In this document: positions 1 to 10,139 of the stretch, one piece after another
Position numbering within the stretch: position 1 is the first letter of the stretch
Layout: every line of letters starts with the position of its first letter
Assembly: GCF_000423545.1 (NCBI RefSeq)
Contig: NZ_KE384034.1
Coordinates: forward strand, 32,213-96,212
DNA: 64,000 bases
Direction: 5' to 3'
From: Metapseudomonas resinovorans DSM 21078
Lineage (GTDB): Bacteria > Pseudomonadota > Gammaproteobacteria > Pseudomonadales > Pseudomonadaceae
Program-made: the position numbers and the translations under genes
Notes under the pieces: generated by a model
Seen by the model: only the letters and a program-made list of their open reading frames with translations
Databases searched by the model: none
What the model was told of the DNA's origin: nothing

Positions 1-2
1 AC

Positions 3-116
3 CAGTCAGTGGCTCGCGAGCGGAATCAGCTCACCCAGCTGATTCGTCGCACCCGGAAGCATGCCCGCCCGCGCCCAAACGGCCTGGACGGGCTATTGAT
101 TAGCCTGAACTACTAG
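3..116 (+). CDS. cvpA: C-terminal end of an upstream gene, probably cvpA (partial)
   Basis: An open frame enters from the left edge and ends at TAG 114-116, giving 37 residues that finish in LLISLNY. The stretch is basic and polar, as expected for the tail that follows the membrane domain of CvpA. In Pseudomonas and E. coli the colicin V production protein CvpA lies directly upstream of purF, and the stop here is 15 nt before the purF start. The assignment rests on position; the visible residues alone do not identify the family. Confidence 0.55.
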   Translation, partial: QSVARERNQLTQLIRRTRKHARPRPNGLDGLLISLNY

Positions 117-131
117 CAGGGGTTGCGTCAC

Positions 132-1637
<1,506 letters not shown>

Positions 1638-1671
1638 GCCACGGATAGCGGCGAACTCGAGGTTGAGTGAC

Positions 1672-2883
1672 ATGACGCAAGAATGGGAAGCCGGAAGGCT
1701 GGACAGTGACCTGGAAGGCGCAGCCTTCGAAACCCTGGCCGTGCGTGCTGGCCAGCGCCGCACGCCGGAAGGTGAGCACGGCGAGGCCATGTTCCTGACT
1801 TCCAGCTACGTGTTCCGCACCGCCGCCGACGCCGCCGCGCGCTTCGCCGGCGAAGTGCCGGGCAACGTCTATTCGCGCTACACCAACCCGACCGTGCGGA
1901 CCTTCGAGGAGCGCATCGCCGCCCTCGAAGGCGCCGAGCAGGCCGTGGCTACCGCCTCCGGCATGTCGGCGATCCTCGCCATCGCGATGAGCCTGTGCAG
2001 CAGTGGTGACCACGTGCTGGTTTCCCGTAGCGTGTTTGGCTCGACCATCAGCCTGTTCGAGAAATACCTGAAGCGTTTCGGCATCGAGGTCGACTATCCG
2101 GCGCTGTCCGACCTGGCTGGCTGGGAAGCGGCGATCAAGCCGAACACCAAACTGCTGTTCGTCGAATCCCCGTCCAACCCCCTGGCCGAACTGGTGGACA
2201 TCTCCGCGCTCGCCGAGATTGCCCACGCCAAGGGTGCGTTGCTGGTGGTCGACAACTGCTTCTGCACTCCGGCGCTGCAACAGCCGCTGAAGCTGGGCGC
2301 CGACATCGTCATGCATTCGGCCACCAAGTACATCGACGGCCAGGGCCGCACCATGGGGGGCGTGGTTGCCGGTCGTGCGGAGCACATGAAGGAAGTTGTG
2401 GGGTTCCTGCGCACTGCCGGTCCGACCCTCAGCCCGTTCAACGCCTGGGTGATGATCAAAGGCCTGGAGACCCTGCGCGTGCGCATGCAGGCCCATTGCG
2501 CCAGCGCCCTCGACATTGCCAAGTGGCTGGAACAACAGCCTGGTGTCGAGCATGTCTACTACGCGGGCCTGGAAAGCCATCCGCAGCATGAGCTGGCCAA
2601 ACGCCAGCAAAAAGGCTTCGGTGCCGTGGTCAGCTTCGAGGTCAAGGGTGGAAAAGAGGCCGCCTGGCGCTTCATCGACGCCACCCGGATGATCTCCATC
2701 ACCACCAACCTGGGTGACACCAAAACCACCATCGCCCATCCGGCCACGACCTCCCACGGTCGTCTGTCGCCGCAGGAGCGTGCCAACGCCGGCATCAGCG
2801 ACAGCCTGGTGCGCCTCGCCATTGGCCTGGAAGATGTGACCGACCTCAAGGCTGATCTGGAGCGCGGGCTCGCCGCGCTGTGA
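1672..2883 (+). CDS. metZ: O-succinylhomoserine sulfhydrylase
   Basis: This is a 403-residue PLP enzyme of the Cys/Met metabolism family. It makes homocysteine from O-succinylhomoserine and sulfide, the direct sulfhydrylation route to methionine used by Pseudomonas. The PLP lysine is K219 in the motif HSATKYIDGQG, and SRYTNPT and the substrate-site SITTNLGDTKT are present. The ATG at 1672, with GAGG about 9 nt upstream, is preferred over the in-frame TTG at 1663. The position directly after purF matches P. aeruginosa. Cystathionine gamma-synthase or beta-lyase are the alternatives; the purF neighbourhood favours MetZ. Confidence 0.93.
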   Translation: MTQEWEAGRLDSDLEGAAFETLAVRAGQRRTPEGEHGEAMFLTSSYVFRTAADAAARFAGEVPGNVYSRYTNPTVRTFEERIAALEGAEQAVATASGMSAILAIAMSLCSSGDHVLVSRSVFGSTISLFEKYLKRFGIEVDYPALSDLAGWEAAIKPNTKLLFVESPSNPLAELVDISALAEIAHAKGALLVVDNCFCTPALQQPLKLGADIVMHSATKYIDGQGRTMGGVVAGRAEHMKEVVGFLRTAGPTLSPFNAWVMIKGLETLRVRMQAHCASALDIAKWLEQQPGVEHVYYAGLESHPQHELAKRQQKGFGAVVSFEVKGGKEAAWRFIDATRMISITTNLGDTKTTIAHPATTSHGRLSPQERANAGISDSLVRLAIGLEDVTDLKADLERGLAAL

Positions 2884-2891
2884 TCGACTGG

Positions 2892-2930
2892 CCCCTGTAG
2901 GCGACCGTCGCGAGCAACGGCAAGGTCGCC
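2892..2930. repeat. Possible REP-like inverted repeat behind metZ
   Basis: GGCGACC (2900-2906) and GGTCGCC (2924-2930) form a 7-bp inverted repeat with an internal GC-rich loop, starting CTGTAGGCGACC. The leading CTGTAGG resembles the start of known Pseudomonas REP sequences. Only one copy is seen in this window, so this is tentative. Confidence 0.3.
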
Positions 2931-3021
2931 TTGGGTAAGGGGCATTGCGAAGGATCGGGCTTGGCTACTGTCGGACCTTGCAAGATGAACGACCTCGACT
3001 GAGCGCCAGTCGGGGAGGGCA

Positions 3022-3054
3022 GGGCGGCTGCACCGGAAGGAGGGCCGCCCTTTT
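3022..3054 (+). terminator. Rho-independent terminator of purF-metZ
   Basis: The perfect stem GGGCGGC (3022-3028) / GCCGCCC (3044-3050) is followed by TTTTCG. It lies 139 nt after the metZ stop and points in the + direction. The gap 2884-3158 otherwise shows no convincing gene. Confidence 0.75.
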
Positions 3055-3133
3055 CGTTGGGGCAAGAATCCCTGGCGGTGGGAGTGCCATCCCTGCCGAA
3101 ATGACAGCGCAGGGGGCGAGCTTAGAGGGGGAA

Positions 3134-3148
3134 GGCCGTGTGACGGCC
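3134..3148 (-). terminator. Hairpin behind xcpQ
   Basis: GGCCGT (3134-3139) and ACGGCC (3143-3148) form a 6-bp stem 11 nt past the xcpQ stop. Read on the - strand it is followed only by TTCCCC, so it would be a weak terminator. Confidence 0.4.
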
Positions 3149-3158
3149 CTCCTGAAAC

Positions 3159-5111
3159 TCAAGGCTTGCGCACGTCGATAGCAGGCACCTGTTGGCCGTC
3201 GAACAGATCCACCGGCTTGCGCGGCAGGATGGCCGGGCGGCCTTCCTTGTCGTGGTCGCCGACGATGCGGATGTCGTTGTATTTCTTCCCGGACAGCGCG
3301 GCGATGCCGGCGCGGTCGCGCACTACCGTGGGCCGCAGGAAGACCATCAGGTTGCGCTTCACATGGGTGTCGCGGGTGGAGCGGAACAGCCGGCCGAGAA
3401 TGGGTATGTCGCCCAGCAGCGGGACCTTGGAGTCGGTTTGGGTGATGTCATCCTGGATCAGGCCGCCGAGCACGATCACCTGGCCGTCCTCGGCCAGGAT
3501 GGTGCTCTTGATCGAGCGCTTGTTGGTAATCAGGTCCACTGCCTGGGCAGTCAGCGTCGCTGTTGGGGCGATGGAAGAGATCTCCTGCTCGATCTCCAGG
3601 CGCAGGGTGGCACCTTCGTTGATGTGCGGGGTCACCTTCAGGGTTACGCCGATATCCTGGCGTTCGATGGTGGTGAAGGGGTTGTTGGCGCCCGAGGCAT
3701 CGGTGGTGAACGTGCCGGTCTGGAAGGGTACGTTCTGGCCCACCAGGATTTCGGCCTTCTGGTTGTCCAGGGTCAGCAGGCTGGGGGTGGACAGCAGATT
3801 GCTCTTGCTGTTGGCCGATAGCGCGGTGATCAGCGCGGCGAAATTGTCGGTGCCAATGCCGATGATGGCGCCGTCCGGGAGGACTTCTGGGATCTCCTCG
3901 TCCTGGATGGCGTTAAGCACGGTGCCCACCGAGAGCCCGGTATTGCCGAAATTCACGCCGCCCAGGCCGCCGGTGCTGCCGCGTGCATCCACCGCCCATT
4001 GCACGCCGAGGGCTTCGGTGATGTCGCCTGAGATTTCCACGATGGCCGCTTCTACCATCACCTGGGCGCGAGGCACGTCGAGTTGGCGGACGATATCTTC
4101 CATGGCGGTGACCACATCCGGCTCGGCCAGCATCACCAGCGCGTTCAGGCTCTCGTCGGCGCGGATCAGTATGCTTTGCGTCTTGCCGCCGGCTGCCGAC
4201 GTCCCTTCGCCACCGCCTTCGCCGTTCTTCAAACCTTCGGAAATCTCGCCAAGGGTTTCCGCCAGGCTCTTGGCATCGTTGTGACGCAGGCGAATTACCC
4301 GGGTGTTGGCCGAACGTGAAGTCGGGGTGTCGAGGGATTGCGCCAGGGCCGCCAGCTTCGCACGGGCGGACGGTGGGCCGAGGAGGATCAGGCGATTGGT
4401 GCGGGCATCGGCGATCACCTGAGTGCCCGAGCTGCCCTTGGATTGGCCGCGGTTGAGGGATGCATTGAGCACCTCGGCGGCGTCCATGACCCAGGCGTGC
4501 TTGAGGTTAAGGACGGTATAGTCGCGGTCGCCCTTCTGGTCGAGTTGGCGCATCAGGTCTTCGATACGGGCAATGTTGGCGGCGCGGTCGCTGATGATCA
4601 GGGCATTGGCCGAGGTCACGGCGGCGAGGTGGCCGTACTGGGGGACCAGCGGTCGAATCAGTGGGATGAGCTCCGTCACTGCCGTGTGCTGCACCTGGAT
4701 CACGCGCGTTTCCAGGCGTTCCGCACCCGCCCGGCTGCTGCCGGCTTCGGCCTTGGCTTCGGCGTTGGGGATGATGCGCGCCTGGTCGCCCTGGGTGACG
4801 ACGGTGAAGCCGTGGGTGGCCATCACCGAGAGGAACAGCTGATAGACCTCGTTGAGCCCCAGCGGTGCTTTTGATACCACGCTGACCTGGCCCTTCACCC
4901 GCGGGTCGACGATGAAGGTCTCGCCGGTGATGTCGGCGATCTGATCGATGAACTCGCGAATATCCGCGTCCTTCAGGTTGATGGTCCAGCCATCCTGCTG
5001 CTGAGTGCTGCCCGGTGCGGCAAGGGGCTGGGCGGCGAGCAAGGGCAGAGGCGCGGCCAGCAGGCCGGTGGCGATCAGGGCGAGCGTGAGGCGCGAGAAG
5101 GTCGGGGTCAT
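3159..5111 (-). CDS. xcpQ: Type II secretion outer-membrane secretin
   Basis: This 650-residue GspD-family protein forms the multimeric outer-membrane channel through which folded exoproteins leave the cell. A signal peptide covers about residues 1-27 (ending LLAAQPLAA). The N0 domain follows (INLKDADIREFIDQIADITG), then the N1-N3 ring domains with repeated LVVPQYG- and LIIS-type motifs. The C-terminal secretin domain runs from about 340 to 600 and contains VPLLGDIPILGRLFRS. A Gly/Ser/Glu-rich linker with GGGEGTSAAGG interrupts N3. Length is close to the P. aeruginosa homologue. The gene starts 4 nt after xcpP and is co-transcribed with it, away from the xcpR-Z operon. Confidence 0.96.
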   Translation of the reverse strand: MTPTFSRLTLALIATGLLAAPLPLLAAQPLAAPGSTQQQDGWTINLKDADIREFIDQIADITGETFIVDPRVKGQVSVVSKAPLGLNEVYQLFLSVMATHGFTVVTQGDQARIIPNAEAKAEAGSSRAGAERLETRVIQVQHTAVTELIPLIRPLVPQYGHLAAVTSANALIISDRAANIARIEDLMRQLDQKGDRDYTVLNLKHAWVMDAAEVLNASLNRGQSKGSSGTQVIADARTNRLILLGPPSARAKLAALAQSLDTPTSRSANTRVIRLRHNDAKSLAETLGEISEGLKNGEGGGEGTSAAGGKTQSILIRADESLNALVMLAEPDVVTAMEDIVRQLDVPRAQVMVEAAIVEISGDITEALGVQWAVDARGSTGGLGGVNFGNTGLSVGTVLNAIQDEEIPEVLPDGAIIGIGTDNFAALITALSANSKSNLLSTPSLLTLDNQKAEILVGQNVPFQTGTFTTDASGANNPFTTIERQDIGVTLKVTPHINEGATLRLEIEQEISSIAPTATLTAQAVDLITNKRSIKSTILAEDGQVIVLGGLIQDDITQTDSKVPLLGDIPILGRLFRSTRDTHVKRNLMVFLRPTVVRDRAGIAALSGKKYNDIRIVGDHDKEGRPAILPRKPVDLFDGQQVPAIDVRKP

Positions 5112-5115
5112 CGTG

Positions 5116-5760
5116 TCATTCGCTTTCCTGGGGCTGTTCGGCGGAAGGCTCGGGCACGGTGTCCTCCGGGTCTTCCATCTGTTGGCGCAACTTTTCCATG
5201 CGCTCGCGCAACTCGGCGGCGTTGTCTTCCTGCAGGCCGCTGAGTTCGTCGATCACGGCAGCCGACGGCTCGTCGGCTGTGTCGCCAACGGGCGTGAAGC
5301 GTGAGCGCGGCTGCGGGAAGCTGAGACTTTCCAGTCGGCCGTTGCGTTCGATTTCGACTCTATTGCGATACACGGCATGCACCTTGACGCCGCTGGTGAT
5401 CTCGTCGCCCGCAATGTAGCGGCGGGGCTTGCCGCCTTCGTACTGGATGATCGCAATAGACTTGTCCGGCCCTGCGTGGACAAAGCTGCCCAGCAGGGTG
5501 AGGCGCAGGTTGGTGGTGGGCGGCGGGCCGCTAGGCTGGAGTTTCGGCGCGGGGCCGAACAGCGGTTCTAGGTTCTGCAGGGGCTGGCTGGTCGCAAGAG
5601 GCGTTCCCTGCTGCTCGGGTGCTTCGGCAGGAGTGTCGACCAGGCGCAACCATTCCCGGGTCTGCCAAGCGAAACTGGCACCCATGACCAGAACCAGAAG
5701 CGCGCCGACAATGCTTGGCGCGTGGCGTTGCAGCCAATGTGCGGAATCCGAGGCTTGCAA
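5116..5760 (-). CDS. xcpP: Type II secretion inner-membrane protein XcpP (GspC)
   Basis: XcpP links the inner-membrane assembly platform to the secretin and helps choose substrates. The 214-residue protein has a short cytoplasmic N-terminus and one membrane segment at about residues 16-34 (SIVGALLVLVMGASFAW). A proline-rich linker leads to the homology region at about 70-150 (LRLTLLGSFVHAG through VEIERNGRLE). The C-terminus is a predicted coiled coil (ELSGLQEDNAAELRERMEKL) and not a PDZ domain, the arrangement known for Pseudomonas XcpP. It ends in an acidic Pro/Glu tail. Confidence 0.94.
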   Translation of the reverse strand: MQASDSAHWLQRHAPSIVGALLVLVMGASFAWQTREWLRLVDTPAEAPEQQGTPLATSQPLQNLEPLFGPAPKLQPSGPPPTTNLRLTLLGSFVHAGPDKSIAIIQYEGGKPRRYIAGDEITSGVKVHAVYRNRVEIERNGRLESLSFPQPRSRFTPVGDTADEPSAAVIDELSGLQEDNAAELRERMEKLRQQMEDPEDTVPEPSAEQPQESE

Positions 5761-6023
5761 GTGGGTCGAACTCCTAATGCGGTGTAGTTCTTCTGTTTTT
5801 ATGTTGGCAGAACTGCCTTGATCATAGCAGCGCCTTCGAGTGCCCGGGTCGGCCGTCTGGATGATGTTGAGACGCGGACGCTGTGCTAAAGATATCTGTG
5901 AATTTTTACGGCTTTAGGTGGTTTTGTTCACACACATCATAAGAATCAGACAGCGGCTCTGCACAATCGTCAGATTGCGCTGCAATACTTCCTTCTGGAC
6001 CCACCTGAAATAGGCGCCCACGG
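5761..6023. promoter_or_regulatory. Divergent control region of xcpPQ and xcpR-Z
   Basis: The 263 bp between the two divergent T2SS units must hold both promoters. The part from 5880 to 5960 is clearly AT-richer than the flanks. I looked for a lux-box-like palindrome, because xcp in P. aeruginosa is quorum-controlled, and did not find a convincing one. No specific -35/-10 pair is proposed. Confidence 0.5.
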
Positions 6024-7511
6024 ATGAATCCACCACTCGTTGAAGCCCCCCTGCGGCGTCTCCCTTTCGGTTTCGCCAAGCGCCACGGCGTCCTGTTGCT
6101 GGATGGTCTGGAGCCGTGCCTGGCTCACCGTCCCGGCGTCGAACTGGTGGCCCTGGCCGAGGCGCGTCGCTTCGCCGGCCGTAGCTTGCCGCTCAAGTCA
6201 CTTAGCGGCGAGGCCTTCGAGCAGGCTCTGGCGCAGGCCTACCAGCATGATTCTTCCGCAGCCATGCAGTTGGCCGAGGACCTGGGCGGCAGCCTGGACC
6301 TGGCGGCCCTGGCCGAGCAAATCCCGGAAACCGAGGATCTGCTGGAGCAGGAGGACGACGCGCCGATCATCCGCCTGATCAACGCCATCCTCGGTGAGGC
6401 GATCAAGGAGAACGCCTCGGATATCCACCTGGAAACCTTCGAGAAGCGCCTGGTAGTGCGTTTCCGCGTCGACGGTATTCTCCGCGAAGTGCTGGAGCCC
6501 AAGCGCGAGTTGGCGGCCTTGCTGGTGTCGCGGATCAAGGTCATGGCGCGTCTGGATATCGCCGAAAAACGCATCCCCCAGGATGGCCGCATATCCCTGC
6601 GGGTCGCCGGGCGCGAAGTGGACATTCGCGTTTCCACGTTGCCGTCGGCCAATGGCGAGCGTGTGGTGCTGCGTCTGCTGGACAAGCAGGCGGGGCGCCT
6701 GACCCTGCAGCACTTGGGCATGAGCGAGCGTGATCGGCACCTGCTGGAAGGTACCGTCCGCAGGCCCCACGGCATCCTGCTGGTCACCGGCCCCACCGGC
6801 TCGGGCAAGACCACCACGCTTTACGCCAGCCTGGTCACCCTCAACGACCGCACGCGCAACATCCTCACAGTCGAAGACCCGATCGAGTACCACATCGAGG
6901 GCATCGGCCAGACTCAGGTCAATCCCAAGGTGGACATGACGTTCGCCCGTGGCTTGCGCGCCATCCTGCGCCAGGACCCGGACGTGGTGATGGTGGGTGA
7001 GATTCGCGACCATGAAACCGCCGAAATCGCCGTGCAGGCATCCCTGACCGGCCACCTTGTGCTTTCCACCCTGCACACCAATAGCGCCATTGGTGCCATC
7101 ACCCGCCTGGTGGACATGGGGGTCGAACCCTTCCTGCTGTCTTCATCCCTGCAGGGTGTGTTGGCCCAGCGCCTGGTTCGGGTGCTCTGCCCGCACTGCA
7201 AGGAGGCCTACCAGGCGGATGCGGCGGAGTGCGAGTTGCTGGGCGTCGCCGCCGACAGCGCTCCCATCCTGTATCGCGCCCGTGGTTGCGCGGAGTGCCA
7301 CCAGCAGGGTTATCGCGGCCGGACCGGCATCTACGAGCTGGTGGTGTTCGACGACCACATGCGGAGTCTGATTCACAGCGTCGCGTCGGAGCAGGAAATG
7401 ATCCGCCATGCGCGCCTGTCCGGTCCGGGCATTCGCGAGGATGGCCGGCGCAAGGTGCTGCTGGGCGTCACCACGGTGGAAGAAGTGCTGCGAGTTACCC
7501 AGGAAGAATGA
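6024..7511 (+). CDS. xcpR: Type II secretion ATPase
   Basis: This 495-residue GspE-family hexameric ATPase drives pseudopilus assembly from the cytoplasmic face of the inner membrane. The N-terminal XcpY-binding domain covers about 1-110. The RecA-like core carries Walker A GPTGSGKT with K262, an Asp box, Walker B near [12 protein letters not shown] and a His box [16 protein letters not shown] zinc-binding pair of CxxC motifs (CPHC near 390 and CAEC near 422) is typical of GspE. The ATG at 6024 gives the N-terminus [20 protein letters not shown], with only a weak upstream AGG. It is the first gene of the nine-gene + strand operon. Confidence 0.97.
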   Translation: MNPPLVEAPLRRLPFGFAKRHGVLLLDGLEPCLAHRPGVELVALAEARRFAGRSLPLKSLSGEAFEQALAQAYQHDSSAAMQLAEDLGGSLDLAALAEQIPETEDLLEQEDDAPIIRLINAILGEAIKENASDIHLETFEKRLVVRFRVDGILREVLEPKRELAALLVSRIKVMARLDIAEKRIPQDGRISLRVAGREVDIRVSTLPSANGERVVLRLLDKQAGRLTLQHLGMSERDRHLLEGTVRRPHGILLVTGPTGSGKTTTLYASLVTLNDRTRNILTVEDPIEYHIEGIGQTQVNPKVDMTFARGLRAILRQDPDVVMVGEIRDHETAEIAVQASLTGHLVLSTLHTNSAIGAITRLVDMGVEPFLLSSSLQGVLAQRLVRVLCPHCKEAYQADAAECELLGVAADSAPILYRARGCAECHQQGYRGRTGIYELVVFDDHMRSLIHSVASEQEMIRHARLSGPGIREDGRRKVLLGVTTVEEVLRVTQEE

Positions 7512-7524
7512 GTAGAACCTGAAC

Positions 7525-8739
7525 ATGGCCGCATTCGAATACCTCGCTCTCGACACCAAGGGCCGCCAGCAGAAGGGCGTGCTTGAGGCGGACAGCGCCC
7601 GTCAGGTGCGCCAGCTGCTGCGTGAACGCCAGCTGGCTCCGCTGGAAGTACGCGCCACGCGTGTTCGTGAGCAGGCCGAGCGCGGTCGCTTCAGCCTTGT
7701 GCGGGGCTTGTCTGCCCGCGACCTGGCGCTGTTGACGCGCCAGCTGGCGACCCTGGTGCAGGCGGCCCTGCCCATCGAGGAGGCCCTGCGGGCGGCGGCC
7801 GCGCAATCCAGCAGTTCGCGCATCCAGTCGATGCTGCTGGCGGTGCGCGCGCGCGTGCTGGAAGGGCACAGCCTGGCCAGCAGCCTGCGGGAATTCCCCG
7901 CGGCCTTCCCCGAGCTCTATCGCGCCACGGTGGCTGCCGGCGAGCATGCTGGCCATCTGGGGCCGGTGCTCGAGCAGTTGGCTGACTACACCGAACAGCG
8001 TCAGCAGTCACGGCAGAAGGTCCAGCTGGCGCTGCTGTATCCAGTGATCCTGATGTGCGCGTCGCTGGCGATCGTCGCCTTCCTGTTGGGCTTCGTCGTG
8101 CCGGACGTCGTCAAGGTGTTCATCGATTCCGGGCAAACCCTGCCATTGCTCACGCGTGGCCTGATTGCCCTGAGTGACCTGGTCAAGGACTGGGGCTGGC
8201 TGATGCTGCTGGTGCTGATCGCTGCGCTCTTCGGTGCGCGCTGGGCCTTGCGTGATCCGGACATCCGCCAGCGCTGGCACGGCGTGGTACTGCGTATACC
8301 GCTGGTAGGGCGGTTGGTGCGCGCCACTGACACCGCGCGCTTCGCCTCCACCCTGGCGATCCTCACCCGTAGCGGCGTACCGCTGGTGGAAGCCCTCGGC
8401 ATCGGCGCCGAGGTCATAGCCAACCGGGTCATCCGTGCGCACGTGGTATCGGCGGCGCAGAAGGTCCGTGAAGGCGGCAGCCTGACCCGCGCCCTGGAGG
8501 GCAGCGGGCAGTTCCCGCCGATGATGTTGCACATGATTGCAAGCGGCGAACGTTCCGGTGAACTCGATCAGATGCTCGCCCGCACCGCGCGCAACCAGGA
8601 GAACGACCTGGCTGCGCAGATCGCCCTGCTGGTCGGCCTATTCGAGCCGTTCATGCTGGTGGTCATGGGGGCGGTGGTGCTGATGATCGTGCTCGCCATC
8701 CTGCTGCCTATTCTTTCTCTCAACCAACTCGTGGGGTAA
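7525..8739 (+). CDS. xcpS: Type II secretion inner-membrane platform protein
   Basis: GspF-family polytopic protein of 404 residues, the core of the inner-membrane platform onto which the XcpR ATPase docks. It opens with the typical MAAFEYLALDTKGRQQKG. Two repeated T2SF domains (about 68-193 and 272-396) each precede membrane helices. The helices are VILMCASLAIVAFLLGFVVP, WLMLLVLIAALFGARWAL and a C-terminal LVVMGAVVLMIVLAILLPIL. It starts 13 nt after xcpR. Confidence 0.97.
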   Translation: MAAFEYLALDTKGRQQKGVLEADSARQVRQLLRERQLAPLEVRATRVREQAERGRFSLVRGLSARDLALLTRQLATLVQAALPIEEALRAAAAQSSSSRIQSMLLAVRARVLEGHSLASSLREFPAAFPELYRATVAAGEHAGHLGPVLEQLADYTEQRQQSRQKVQLALLYPVILMCASLAIVAFLLGFVVPDVVKVFIDSGQTLPLLTRGLIALSDLVKDWGWLMLLVLIAALFGARWALRDPDIRQRWHGVVLRIPLVGRLVRATDTARFASTLAILTRSGVPLVEALGIGAEVIANRVIRAHVVSAAQKVREGGSLTRALEGSGQFPPMMLHMIASGERSGELDQMLARTARNQENDLAAQIALLVGLFEPFMLVVMGAVVLMIVLAILLPILSLNQLVG

Positions 8740-8743
8740 TCGC

Positions 8744-9175
8744 GTGAATCTGCGCCGTAGTCAGTCGGGCTTTACGCTCATCGAAATCATGGTGGTGGTG
8801 GTCATCCTCGGTATCCTGGCCGCGCTGGTGGTGCCGCAGGTGATGAACCGTCCCGACCAGGCCAAGGTCACGGTAGCCAAGGGCGATATCAAGGCCATCG
8901 GCGCTGCCCTGGACATGTACAAGCTGGACAACTTCACCTACCCAAACACCCAGCAGGGCCTGGAGGCGCTCGTGAGTCGACCCTCCGGCAATCCGCCAGC
9001 GAAGAACTGGAACAAGGATGGCTACCTGAAAAAACTGCCCGTGGACCCATGGGGCAACCCGTACCAGTACTTGTCTCCGGGTAGCAAAGGCACCTACGAC
9101 CTCTATTCCCTGGGCGCCGATGGCAAGGAAGGCGGCAGCGAAAACGACGCCGACATCGCCAACTGGGACAACTGA
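8744..9175 (+). CDS. xcpT: Major pseudopilin
   Basis: GspG-family major pseudopilin of 143 residues that polymerises into the periplasmic pseudopilus. The start is GTG at 8744, giving MNLRRSQSG before the prepilin-peptidase site, with FTLIEIMVVVVILGILAALV after it; Glu at +5 is present. The C-terminal half shows the GspG pattern DPWGNPYQY and the calcium-site-like SLGADGKEGG. The stop codon overlaps the xcpU start by one base. Confidence 0.96.
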   Translation: MNLRRSQSGFTLIEIMVVVVILGILAALVVPQVMNRPDQAKVTVAKGDIKAIGAALDMYKLDNFTYPNTQQGLEALVSRPSGNPPAKNWNKDGYLKKLPVDPWGNPYQYLSPGSKGTYDLYSLGADGKEGGSENDADIANWDN

Positions 9176-9753
9176 TGAGCGGCGGACGGCAGGGCGGCGC
9201 TGGCCGGAAGCCCGGTGCCTTGGTGTCCGCGGGGTTCACCTTGATCGAAGTGCTGGTGGTGATGGTCGTCATCGCCTGTCTCGCCGGCCTGGCGCTGATC
9301 AGCTCCGGCGTCGCCGGCCCCACTCGGGAGCTCAGGAACGAAGCCGAACGCCTTGCCGGGCTTATCGGCGTGCTTGCCGATGAGGCCGTGCTGGACAACC
9401 GGGAATATGGCGTGCGCGTGGAACGCGACGGCTACCAGGTGTTTTTCTACGACGAATCCAGCAACCGTTGGCAGGCGTTGTCCGATGGGGCCCGACAATT
9501 GCCCGAGTGGGCTGAGCTGAGCATCGAGCTGGAGGGTGAACCTCTCACGCTGCCCACGCCGGGCAAGGAAGAAAAGAAGGCTGAGGAGACGCGGCCCGTG
9601 CCGCAACTGATCATTCTTTCCAGTGGCGAACTCAGTCCGTTTCGCCTGGAAATGGGCGAGCGGCGCAAGGATGGACTGCGCCTGCAGCTCTCCAGCGATG
9701 GCTTCCGTCTGCCGCGCGTGGAAAGCCTGAGTGGCAAGGGGCGCGCAGGATGA
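9175..9753 (+). CDS. xcpU: Minor pseudopilin XcpU (GspH)
   Basis: GspH-family minor pseudopilin of 192 residues. The prepilin site is SAG before FTLIEVLVVMVVIACLAG. The ATG at 9175 gives an unusually long leader of 20 residues. An internal GTG (residue 17) would leave only four leader residues with no positive charge, so the long form is kept. The region near residues 120-140 is rich in Lys/Glu (GKEEKKAEETR). The 3' end overlaps xcpV by 4 nt. Confidence 0.9.
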   Translation: MSGGRQGGAGRKPGALVSAGFTLIEVLVVMVVIACLAGLALISSGVAGPTRELRNEAERLAGLIGVLADEAVLDNREYGVRVERDGYQVFFYDESSNRWQALSDGARQLPEWAELSIELEGEPLTLPTPGKEEKKAEETRPVPQLIILSSGELSPFRLEMGERRKDGLRLQLSSDGFRLPRVESLSGKGRAG

Positions 9754-10139
9754 GAGCCAGTCGGGCCTTCACTCTGATCGAAGTGCTGGTGGCCCTGGCT
9801 ATCTTCGCCGTGGTCGCCGCCAGCGTGCTCACCGCCAGTGCGCGCAGTCTGCAGATCGCCTCCCGCCTGGAAGACAAGACCCTGGCGATGTGGATCGCCG
9901 ACAACCGCCTGACTGAGCTTCAGTTACGCCAGGCACCTCCCGGCAACGGCCGTGACCAGGGAGAGCTGGACTATGGTGGGCGACGCTGGCAGTGGCAAAG
10001 CCAGGTCGAGGGCACCAGCGACCCGGCGTTGCGGCGGGTCACGCTCTGGGTGGCGCCGCGCCCGACCCGTGGAGCCGGTGGCAAGCTGGAAGAGCGTGCG
10101 ACGGTGCGTCTGGTGGGGTTCCTGGGGAGCGCACCATGA
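9750..10139 (+). CDS. xcpV: Minor pseudopilin XcpV (GspI)
   Basis: GspI-family minor pseudopilin of 129 residues that, with XcpW and XcpX, nucleates the pseudopilus tip. It starts MRASRA, followed by FTLIEVLVALAIFAVVAASV. The residue before the cleavage site is Ala (GCC) and not the nearly invariant Gly. Glu +5 is present. The rest, including SRLEDKTLAMWIADNRLTEL, matches the family well. The gene overlaps its neighbours by 4 nt on each side. Confidence 0.93.
   Translation: MRASRAFTLIEVLVALAIFAVVAASVLTASARSLQIASRLEDKTLAMWIADNRLTELQLRQAPPGNGRDQGELDYGGRRWQWQSQVEGTSDPALRRVTLWVAPRPTRGAGGKLEERATVRLVGFLGSAP

Noticed and set aside
2945..3181. A small frame between metZ and xcpQ
   Set aside because: It runs through the metZ terminator and has no family features. 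The short-chain dehydrogenase gene I recall at this place in P. aeruginosa appears to be absent, but that memory was not verified.
5761..6023. A lux-box for quorum control of the xcp operons
   Set aside because: Expected from P. aeruginosa, but I could not find a palindrome close to the LasR/RhlR consensus here.
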